Shown here one piece after another: positions 1 through 5,327 of a stretch of 5,504 nt of DNA. Position numbers and translations under genes: made by a program. This stretch comes from Euryarchaeota archaeon UBA242 (GTDB lineage: Archaea > Thermoplasmatota > Poseidoniia > Poseidoniales > Poseidoniaceae). The DNA lies in the NCBI GenBank assembly GCA_002499015.1, contig DAJY01000063.1:1-5504 (forward strand), written 5' to 3'. Below the pieces are notes generated by a model, which was not told the origin of the DNA, did not search any database, and saw only the letters and a program-made list of their open reading frames with translations. Within the stretch, counting starts at the first letter, position 1. Every line of letters starts with the position of its first letter.

Positions 1-20
1 GATAAGGCCACTATGGGCAA
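1..20 (-). CDS. Possible start of a downstream gene, cut by the window edge
   Basis: On the minus strand the stop codon of the Fe-S carrier gene is embedded in TGAGGTG (32 down to 26), a good Shine-Dalgarno match. Five bases after its last G is a TTG codon (20-18) that opens a frame reading M-L-P-I-V-A-L to the window edge. The few residues are hydrophobic, as at the start of a membrane protein or signal peptide. Stop/SD overlap suggests translational coupling with the gene before it. Only six full codons are visible and a second TTG lies just upstream, so both the gene and its start are tentative, and no function can be proposed. Confidence 0.22.
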
Positions 21-25
21 CAAAA

Positions 26-31
26 CACCTC
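26..31 (-). promoter_or_regulatory. Candidate ribosome binding site overlapping a stop codon
   Basis: GAGGTG on the minus strand begins within the TGA stop of the Fe-S carrier gene and is followed five bases later by a TTG codon. The motif matches the anti-Shine-Dalgarno sequence better than any other site in the window. It could serve a coupled downstream gene. It could also be chance, because the downstream frame is mostly outside the window. Confidence 0.35.
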
Positions 32-410
32 AGGAAAAAGATTCGCCGCATCCACAAGCAGATTCAGCATTCGGGTTGTTTATTTTGAATCCACCGCCCA
101 TTAATTTTTCAACATAGTCGATTTCAATTCCATCGAGCAAGTGTGAAGAAGCCGTTGGTACAAGAACTCTGAAACCATCTATTGCAATTTCCTGGCAATC
201 TTGGTCAGTTGTTTCAACAATTTGTAAATCATACATGTATCCTGAGCAACCACCGCTCAAGACTCCTATTAGTAATGCGTGTGAACGGTCATCGCCAAAG
301 GCATCAGTAAGCATGTTTTTTGCAGATTCAGAGATGGTTAAAGCAACATCAACAACTTCAGGTTTAATCATTTGAACAGGGCTAACAGTATCACAAGTTC
401 CGCAATCCAT
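30..410 (-). CDS. A-type iron-sulfur cluster carrier (IscA/ErpA/SufA/HesB family)
   Basis: This 126-residue protein is a small cytoplasmic Fe-S assembly factor of the HesB/IscA fold; family members hold and pass Fe-S clusters to target proteins. The three signature cysteines are present: Cys55 in SGGCSGY, and Cys119 and Cys121 in the C-terminal CGCGESF. Other family hallmarks are the opening ISESA segment, the D-G-x-x-(I/V)-D-Y-V segment near residues 93-100, and GGGFKINNPNA before the CGC. The start ATG has GAGG seven bases upstream and an in-frame stop just before it. The first 13 residues precede the usual family start and add a Cys3-x-x-Cys6 pair. Met14 is a possible shorter start but has no ribosome binding site. 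It is probably the third gene of a unit with the TrmB-like regulator 45 bases upstream. Assignment to IscA, ErpA or SufA cannot be made from sequence alone. Confidence 0.93.
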   Translation of the reverse strand: MDCGTCDTVSPVQMIKPEVVDVALTISESAKNMLTDAFGDDRSHALLIGVLSGGCSGYMYDLQIVETTDQDCQEIAIDGFRVLVPTASSHLLDGIEIDYVEKLMGGGFKINNPNAESACGCGESFS

Positions 411-417
411 GTCAATG

Positions 418-421
418 CCTC
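418..421 (-). promoter_or_regulatory. Ribosome binding site of the Fe-S carrier gene
   Basis: GAGG on the minus strand lies seven bases before the ATG at 410. It supports the longer start, and therefore the N-terminal CxxC extension, over the internal Met14, which has no comparable motif. Confidence 0.6.
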
Positions 422-455
422 ACATTCCATCTCTATGAACCTGCGCCTAGCATAA

Positions 456-1820
456 CTATGCATTTTCCTCAATACTACACTCTATTTCATAATAGCAATC
501 TTGGTTTGAACAGTCGCTACAGACCCGTTGGTTAGAAATAACTTCAACGCCATGTCTCTCCTGCATGATTCCTGAAATAATTCCTTCATCAAGTAAACAA
601 AAAATTCCATTTTCTTCTGGTTTTCCACCACATGCATTTCCATTACGTACTGTGATTTTAGGATTTGCAGCGTCTGTAATTATCAGTTCACCCATTCCTA
701 AACCCTTCCACTTCTTTGCCAACCGGTTCCAGAACTCATTATCATCTTCAATATCACTTAACTTCAGTGCCAATTCTCGTCCAATTCTGTTGCCAACTGA
801 TTGTAGCAGATCGCCTACATCAATCCCCAACATAGCCAATGCTTGTGATTCGGAATTGTCTTGTGGAATAAGTTTTAATCCATTTTCCCTCATCTCAATA
901 GTTGAATTTTTTGCTCCCGGACCACCGCTTAAATCATTGGCTAAACTATCTCTTAATTTTGCATAAAATGAACCTTCTCCCAATGAATATTGTAATGGTT
1001 CGGTCATTTCGCCATCAATTATTCTTGCTCGCGCCACAGAGTATGCTGAAGCAGCATCCCACTGAATTTGTAATAATTCCTTTTGAGCTTTCAAAAACTC
1101 TGGGCTTTCAATTAAGAGGGCAGTGTCTTCTTTGCCTCTACCAGTTGGATTATCTTCACTGTATACAAATTGTATTCCATACTCACTATCTATGAATGCA
1201 CCCTGAAGTGAAAGTTGTTGGTGATGGCGAATTTCAATTAGCGGCGAGATTTCATCAAAAAATCGAACAGTCTTTTTATCGATACATGCAACTATTTTGA
1301 TTTCTACGCCGCGCTCTAGAGCATCATCTAGAACTTTTTTACCGCCGACTCTTAGGAAATGTAAAATCCCCCATCTTCCGAATAACAACCAAACATTAGA
1401 TTCGGCCTCTGCTAAGAGTGATTCAAAGGTAGCCATTATTTGATGCCTGTCTTTAATGACAGAGAATGTTGCTTCATTTACATGACTTTCAACAGACATT
1501 ATAGGTACTGCTGGACCGGTTGTCAATACCTCTAGATGCTCTTCCATTCGCTGTAAATCTAACCTTTGTTTATGGATTAGTAACTTGAAAACTTCACTGA
1601 TAGTCTTTCCAGCAAATCTCATTGGTTTGTCAAGTGTTGCTTTAACCAAACCCTGCTCCTGTAATTTGCGCAGAGAATTGTATGCATCCATTCTTGACAA
1701 GCCGATTCTTTTTCCAACTTCACTAGCTTTAGAAGGGGGGTTAGAGGCCAAATCTACTATTATTTGGGCTTGTTTCAACTCTAAGCCACACTCTTCGAGC
1801 CGCAGCAAGATGGATGTCAT
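456..1820 (-). CDS. TrmB-family winged-helix transcriptional regulator with C-terminal V4R domain
   Basis: This is a predicted DNA-binding regulator of 454 residues. Residues about 4-72 form a TrmB-type winged helix, including a segment (37-59) with GLSRMDAYNSLRKLQEQGLV as its putative recognition helix and an amphipathic helix after it. Residues about 115-257 resemble the PLD-like effector half of TrmB proteins (ALERGVEIK, then AFIDSEYGIQF, then the terminal Q-x-x-W-D-A-A). Residues about 315-450 match a V4R (vinyl-4-reductase) small-molecule-binding domain: GMGELIIT, then CLLDEGIISGIM, then a C-x2-C-x4-C-x5-C ending. Cysteines at 397, 408, 434, 437, 442 and 448 could bind a metal or cluster. 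An ATG five codons upstream (1835) gives 459 residues, but GGAG lies five bases before the ATG at 1820 and nothing well spaced precedes the longer start. It lies between a TPR gene and an Fe-S carrier gene. The ligand and target genes are unknown; autoregulation through the upstream inverted repeat is an inference. Confidence 0.85.
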   Translation of the reverse strand: MTSILLRLEECGLELKQAQIIVDLASNPPSKASEVGKRIGLSRMDAYNSLRKLQEQGLVKATLDKPMRFAGKTISEVFKLLIHKQRLDLQRMEEHLEVLTTGPAVPIMSVESHVNEATFSVIKDRHQIMATFESLLAEAESNVWLLFGRWGILHFLRVGGKKVLDDALERGVEIKIVACIDKKTVRFFDEISPLIEIRHHQQLSLQGAFIDSEYGIQFVYSEDNPTGRGKEDTALLIESPEFLKAQKELLQIQWDAASAYSVARARIIDGEMTEPLQYSLGEGSFYAKLRDSLANDLSGGPGAKNSTIEMRENGLKLIPQDNSESQALAMLGIDVGDLLQSVGNRIGRELALKLSDIEDDNEFWNRLAKKWKGLGMGELIITDAANPKITVRNGNACGGKPEENGIFCLLDEGIISGIMQERHGVEVISNQRVCSDCSNQDCYYEIECSIEENA

Positions 1821-1825
1821 TTCGT

Positions 1826-1829
1826 CTCC
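1826..1829 (-). promoter_or_regulatory. Start-deciding ribosome binding site of the TrmB-V4R gene
   Basis: GGAG on the minus strand is five bases before the ATG at 1820 and lies inside codons 3-4 of the longer open frame. The only similar motif before the longer start (1835) is a GGAG about 15 bases away and partly in an inverted-repeat arm. This favours the shorter 454-residue protein. Confidence 0.5.
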
Positions 1830-1837
1830 GGACATAG

Positions 1838-1859
1838 AACTAGGCCCTTACTCCTAGTT
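1838..1859. repeat. 22-bp perfect inverted repeat upstream of the regulator gene
   Basis: AACTAGG (1838-1844) and CCTAGTT (1853-1859) are exact reverse complements separated by eight bases. The element lies in the 62-base gap between the TPR and TrmB-V4R genes and ends 17 bases before the favoured start. Dimeric winged-helix regulators commonly bind such dyads, so it could be an autoregulatory operator. As RNA it could form a 7-bp hairpin in the leader. No T-run follows it, so an intrinsic terminator is unlikely. The repeat is read directly; its role is inferred. Confidence 0.55.
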
Positions 1860-1882
1860 TTTCAACCCATCCAATGAATGAT

Positions 1883-4393
1883 TCAGGAGTTTTTCTTGAT
1901 TTTCCTCATCCGTTCTTTGTTTAAGATGGTGCAGCGTCTAATTTGATCTTTAGCTCTCTTAATTTCTGCAGTTGATAGCCCACGTGGTATTGACTGCTCA
2001 AAACATTTTATTGCATCTGGATATCTTTCCATTTCCGCATATGCAGTACCCATATTGTAAAGTGTCTGTCCTCTTACTTCTGTAGGTCTAATAAGCATTG
2101 CTTGATGATACGCTTCAATACATTTAGGATACTCTTCCATGTAATAATATGAATTTCCTCGACCATTTAGTATTCTAATTACCATTTCATCATCATTCGC
2201 AAAAGATGGCAATGCTCTATCAAAACAGGTTAATGCTTCTCTATATTTGCCATCTTCAATCAACTGAATTCCCTTGTTATACCACGCAACATCCTGATTT
2301 GCTACAGCTTTTGAAGTAATTTCACCAACCACATTTAGTGAGGCTGCATGTGTTGCATCAAGTGCTGCTTTTGCTAAATCCACTTGATGGTTTACCACAG
2401 TTTCTACATTAACAGGCCTTGGCTCGATTGGAGCCATAAGCAAGTCATTTGCCTGAGTTGTATTCTCATAATGCGCAGGTTCTAAAACTTCAACCGGAGC
2501 AATTGGCTGCAGTAAAATATTAGCAGGACTTTCAGCAATCTCTACAATAGGTTGTTCCACGACTACCGGTGCGAGTTGTTGAGTTATTGGTTCAGTAATT
2601 TGAGGAATTTCAGTCTGTTCAACTGGTAATGGTGTTTCCACAGTTACAGATTCTACACCATTATCTATTTCATTGGCCTTAGCATGACACTTCTGTGCAG
2701 TTGCGATATCACCGGCTTCTTCCAGCGAGCGAGCAAGGCCTCTCCAATTAGCAGGATTTCCTCCATCACCTTTGATTAATGCTTTCCAAGTGATTACTGC
2801 ATTTTGATGGTCTGAAATGGCAGTATATGCTCTTGCATGCAATATTGAAACTCCTTCTCCAATAAGTCCTAGAGCCTCTTGGGCCAATTCAGGGCCAACT
2901 GGTATTGTCGGTGGTAGGCCTTGAGTTGAATCTAATACATTTGCTTCACCTTCTGCTATTTCTATCAATACTTCAGCCATCTCTATAATTCTAGCATCTG
3001 ATGGTTCAATAGTTGCAATAATACGTGTTGCAAATAGATATGATTCTACATCACTCATCTGTTTTGCTAAATCGCTTAATTTGCTTGCTGCTTTTAGATA
3101 GTCTGGTTGTGCATCAAGCGCATTTTGATAACACCTTTTGGCCTCAGAAAAGTTTTCTCCTCTTTGGTATATTGAACCCAAATTAAACCAACCACTTGAG
3201 TTGGATGGGTCAATGGATTGTGCGTGAGTAATTGCAGCAATTGCATGAGTGTCCAAGTCAAGTCTTGCCATTGCTCCACCAGCTACTCTCCACGCGTTTG
3301 CATGCCCAGCAGCGATTGTCTTTAGATGGGGATTTAGTATTGATAAACCGCCAGCAGCATCTCCAGAACGAATTAATCCTGTAGCCTCTTCAACAAGAGA
3401 GTCAATATCGATATCAGGTTGTTCTATCACTTCCTCTTCAATCGTAACCGGTTGTGAAATAACTTCCTCCACAGGTTGTTGCACTACTTCTACCGCTTCG
3501 GGTACAGCAACCTCTACAACAGGCTGTACAGATATGATTGGCTTTGCTTCTAATCTTACTAACACTTCTTCAGTCGCCGCAACTACAGTTGCTGCCGATT
3601 TCAATTCCGAATAATCAAGGTTTAAATTTCTATCATGGTCGTGATGCACAGCCTCTTGCAGAACTGCTTCTATATCATCAATGCCAACTTCATCCATTAC
3701 AGCTACTACTGTTGATTCATCATAGGTGTGAGTGTCTGCTACAATTCTAGGAACTTCAACAATCGGGATGTTGACTTCGGAATCTTTGCATCTGTTTGAA
3801 ATATCCACTAAAGCAGGATGCCCAGGATAGAAAATTAATGCTTTTTGAACTACCTTGTATGCCGAAATCAAATCTCCCATACGCTCCAAAACACTAGCTA
3901 GATTTGCTGTTGCTGGAGCATGGTCAGGATTTAGATCTAGACAAATTTGAAATGCTTGTTTTGCACCTCTAGCATCCTTTTGGGCTTCTAATAAAACTCC
4001 TCGATTAAACCAAGCCATGTCACATGATGGGTCAAGGGCAATTGCTTTGTTAAAGGCTGCCAAAGCACCCTTTGCATCTGATTTCCTGGAACGTTCTTCT
4101 CCAACATTTAGCAAAACTCTAACCATCTCTTCGTTATCATCTACATCCTCTAATTCAGGAAAAATGTCATCTTGGTAAGATAAATTGTCTCCGGAGGTGT
4201 TTGCATCATTGGATTCTTGTTGCGAACTGACTTCAACCACCTCTTCTATGGCAACTGGTGTTTCTTCGAGCATACTTCCAAGACCAGCGGAACGCATTGC
4301 TGCGGACATTGACGCCATCTCGTAATCCATTGATTCATCTGATGATTTAATTGAATTATTTAGGGCCGAATCGTCTGCATCATCATCAGTCAT
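1883..4393 (-). CDS. Large acidic multi-block TPR-repeat protein
   Basis: This 836-residue tetratricopeptide-repeat protein has no signal peptide or membrane segment and is probably a cytoplasmic protein-binding scaffold; no enzymatic domain is seen. There are three helical TPR blocks: about 91-202 (unit from AWFNRGVLLEAQ), about 330-578 (unit from GWFNLGSIYQRG), and about 695-802 (units from AWYNKGIQL, RGNSYYYMEEYP and TLYNMGTAYAEMERYPDAIK). Canonical W-x-x-G, Y/F and A positions recur, and units often end in a D/N-P or R-P turn. Two linkers rich in V, E, P and Q (about 203-329 and 579-675) repeat Q-P-V-x-E-like phrases and are probably disordered. The first 85 residues are very acidic, while the last dozen are basic (KERMRKIKKNS). 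Start: an ATG at 4405 gives four more residues, but GGTGA lies five bases before the ATG at 4393. It is the first gene of the minus-strand unit, and its binding partner cannot be read from sequence. Confidence 0.88.
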   Translation of the reverse strand: MTDDDADDSALNNSIKSSDESMDYEMASMSAAMRSAGLGSMLEETPVAIEEVVEVSSQQESNDANTSGDNLSYQDDIFPELEDVDDNEEMVRVLLNVGEERSRKSDAKGALAAFNKAIALDPSCDMAWFNRGVLLEAQKDARGAKQAFQICLDLNPDHAPATANLASVLERMGDLISAYKVVQKALIFYPGHPALVDISNRCKDSEVNIPIVEVPRIVADTHTYDESTVVAVMDEVGIDDIEAVLQEAVHHDHDRNLNLDYSELKSAATVVAATEEVLVRLEAKPIISVQPVVEVAVPEAVEVVQQPVEEVISQPVTIEEEVIEQPDIDIDSLVEEATGLIRSGDAAGGLSILNPHLKTIAAGHANAWRVAGGAMARLDLDTHAIAAITHAQSIDPSNSSGWFNLGSIYQRGENFSEAKRCYQNALDAQPDYLKAASKLSDLAKQMSDVESYLFATRIIATIEPSDARIIEMAEVLIEIAEGEANVLDSTQGLPPTIPVGPELAQEALGLIGEGVSILHARAYTAISDHQNAVITWKALIKGDGGNPANWRGLARSLEEAGDIATAQKCHAKANEIDNGVESVTVETPLPVEQTEIPQITEPITQQLAPVVVEQPIVEIAESPANILLQPIAPVEVLEPAHYENTTQANDLLMAPIEPRPVNVETVVNHQVDLAKAALDATHAASLNVVGEITSKAVANQDVAWYNKGIQLIEDGKYREALTCFDRALPSFANDDEMVIRILNGRGNSYYYMEEYPKCIEAYHQAMLIRPTEVRGQTLYNMGTAYAEMERYPDAIKCFEQSIPRGLSTAEIKRAKDQIRRCTILNKERMRKIKKNS

Positions 4394-4397
4394 CACA

Positions 4398-4419
4398 GTC
4401 ACCATTCCCTAGGGGTGAC
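4398..4419. repeat. Inverted repeat that includes the TPR-gene ribosome binding site
   Basis: GTCACC (4398-4403) and GGTGAC (4414-4419) are exact reverse complements around a 10-base spacer that itself contains the palindrome CCTAGG. In the minus-strand mRNA the 3' arm is the Shine-Dalgarno GGTGA of the TPR gene. A hairpin here would hide it if transcription starts upstream of 4419. The arms are short, so chance is possible. Confidence 0.4.
4399..4403 (-). promoter_or_regulatory. Start-deciding ribosome binding site of the TPR gene
   Basis: GGTGA on the minus strand lies five bases before the ATG at 4393. It overlaps the alternative ATG at 4405, so it cannot serve that start. It therefore favours the shorter, 836-residue product. 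Confidence 0.55.
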
Positions 4420-4450
4420 CTAATGGGGATAAGCATTGCTTCTAATTGGG

Positions 4451-4475
4451 TCTAAATTAATTATTTTAAATCAAA
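4451..4475. promoter_or_regulatory. AT-rich divergent promoter region with TATA-like core
   Basis: The only divergent gap in the window (4394-4546) holds an almost pure A/T block, centred on ATTAATTATTTTAAAT (4456-4471). Read either way it offers an archaeal TATA-box-like element. On the minus strand a box near 4467 would place the transcript start around 4440, leaving a leader of about 47 bases before the TPR gene. On the plus strand it would give a leader of about 50 bases before the SUMF1-like gene. A second plus-strand candidate is CTTTAACT at 4502-4509. No start site is experimentally indicated. Apart from this block, the TTAACT pair and the SD hairpin, nothing else is seen in the gap. 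Confidence 0.4.
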
Positions 4476-4497
4476 GATTTGAGTAACACAAATGACA

Positions 4498-4509
4498 TTA
4501 ACTTTAACT
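4498..4509 (+). repeat. Tandem TTAACT pair upstream of the SUMF1-like gene
   Basis: TTAACT occurs twice with no spacer (4498-4503 and 4504-4509), flanked by CATTA-like sequence on both sides, 37 bases before the ATG at 4547. The ten-base string CATTAACTTT (4496-4505) recurs exactly at 5301-5310, in front of the next gene. It could be a binding site for a shared regulator or just AT-rich coincidence. Confidence 0.3.
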
Positions 4510-4535
4510 CATTAGGGTGAATTAAGAAAGATTGT

Positions 4536-4540
4536 AGGTG
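4536..4540 (+). promoter_or_regulatory. Start-deciding ribosome binding site of the SUMF1-like gene
   Basis: AGGTG lies six bases before the ATG at 4547. The longest frame would start at the GTG at 4538, which is inside this motif, so the ATG is the better start. Confidence 0.6.
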
Positions 4541-4546
4541 TTAGGA

Positions 4547-5290
4547 ATGTCTGAAGAAAATCCTCGTTTTGATGATGAATTTGGTTCAACTTATGTGCTG
4601 ATTTCTCCGGGAACATACCAGATGGGCAACCCTACAACTAATTCTCCGAAACGAGAATTACCAAGTCATGAAATTGAGATTTCACAACCTTTCTTTCTCG
4701 GCAAAATGCAGGTTACTCAAATCCAGTGGCAGTCGGTAATGGGTGATAATCCTGCAAAATTCAGTGAAGGATGGTCTGCGGGATTACGGCCAATAGAAAG
4801 TGTGTCGTGGGATGATGTACAGGTATTTATTGAGAAATTAAATACTCTACATAATGACTCTCCAAAATTAGGATTATATGGCAAATGGAGATTGCCAAGT
4901 GAATCAGAATGGGAATATGCTGCACGCGCTGGAACTTTGTCTCGTTGGTCTTTTGGCGATAAGGATGCAGAATTAAATGAGTATGGTTGGCATGCAGGTA
5001 ATTCAGGAGCATCAACACGAGAAGTTGGTCAAAAGAAGGCAAATCCATGGGGTTTGCATGATCTCCATGGCAATGTAAGTGAATGGTGCCTTGATGATTG
5101 GAGCAGTAATTATGAAAATACACCTATAGATCAATCTCCAATGACAATAAGTGGTGAAACCCGTAAGTCTCATAGGGGTGGAAATTGGTTCACAGAAAGT
5201 GATTCAACAAGGTGTTCAGCCAGAGGGTTTTCACAAAGAAATATCGCTAAGGATGGGATTGGAATTAGGCTAGTATGGCAGCCAAATTGA
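4547..5290 (+). CDS. SUMF1/FGE-sulfatase-fold protein lacking the FGE cysteine pair
   Basis: This 247-residue single-domain protein of the formylglycine-generating-enzyme (SUMF1) fold has no signal peptide, so it is probably cytoplasmic. Family landmarks in order: ISPGTYQMG (19-27), FFLGKMQVTQIQW (49-61), RPIESVSWDDV (81-91), RLPSESEWEYAARAG (115-129), NPWGLHDLHGNVSEW (166-180), HRGGNW (209-214), RCSARG (222-227) and GIGIRLVW (237-244). True FGEs carry two copper-binding cysteines shortly after RGGS. Here the ungapped equivalents appear to be threonines (216 and 221), and the only cysteines are 181 and 223. It is therefore unlikely to convert sulfatase cysteine to formylglycine. Non-FGE members include EgtB-type, PvdO-type and uncharacterised proteins, so the activity is unknown. 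The start is set by AGGTG six bases upstream. It diverges from the TPR gene, and an ArsC-like gene follows 37 bases later. Confidence 0.88.
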   Translation: MSEENPRFDDEFGSTYVLISPGTYQMGNPTTNSPKRELPSHEIEISQPFFLGKMQVTQIQWQSVMGDNPAKFSEGWSAGLRPIESVSWDDVQVFIEKLNTLHNDSPKLGLYGKWRLPSESEWEYAARAGTLSRWSFGDKDAELNEYGWHAGNSGASTREVGQKKANPWGLHDLHGNVSEWCLDDWSSNYENTPIDQSPMTISGETRKSHRGGNWFTESDSTRCSARGFSQRNIAKDGIGIRLVWQPN

Positions 5291-5292
5291 AC

Positions 5293-5308
5293 AGTTAAAT
5301 CATTAACT
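5293..5308. repeat. Inverted repeat between the SUMF1-like and ArsC-like genes
   Basis: AGTTAA (5293-5298) and TTAACT (5303-5308) are exact reverse complements around ATCA, three bases after the SUMF1-like stop codon. The stem is A/T-rich and only a short TTT follows, so it would be a weak terminator at best. Alternatives are an operator, or part of the ArsC-like promoter: TTAAAT (5295-5300) is about 30 bases before the ATG at 5328, which would fit a leaderless or very short-leader transcript. Confidence 0.35.
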
Positions 5309-5327
5309 TTGATTCAATGCAAATGAT

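Noticed and set aside
565..966. Open frame of 133 codons on the plus strand inside the regulator gene
   Set aside because: It is antisense to the V4R half of a clear protein family member, shows no recognisable motif, and is explained by the codon composition of the real gene.
902..1857. Two further plus-strand open frames (902-1195 and 1585-1857) opposite the regulator gene
   Set aside because: Both are antisense to well-supported domains, lack ribosome binding sites and protein-family features, and look like shadows.
1838..1859. Intrinsic terminator between the TPR and regulator genes
   Set aside because: The dyad is real, but no T-run follows it in the minus-strand direction and the next gene starts within 20 bases.
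3094..3279. Minus-strand frame overlapping the TPR gene in another frame
   Set aside because: It is short, overlaps a canonical TPR unit, and has no independent start signal.
2500..3540. Repeated GTTGTT/GGTTG-like strings suggesting a DNA repeat array or CRISPR
   Set aside because: The strings are irregular in spacing and encode V/E/Q/P-rich protein linkers; no regular repeat-spacer pattern exists.
3249..3750. Plus-strand open frames rich in Ser/Thr or Leu/Gln opposite the TPR gene
   Set aside because: They lie mainly against the low-complexity V/E/P/Q linker, whose repeated codons keep antisense frames open; no family match is seen.
4827..5123. Minus-strand 98-codon frame opposite the SUMF1-like gene
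   Set aside because: It is antisense to the most conserved SUMF1 motifs and is His/Leu/Ile-rich without a recognisable domain.
4547..5290. Annotation as an active formylglycine-generating enzyme
   Set aside because: The copper-binding cysteine pair expected after the RGG motif is not visible, so only the fold-level assignment is kept.
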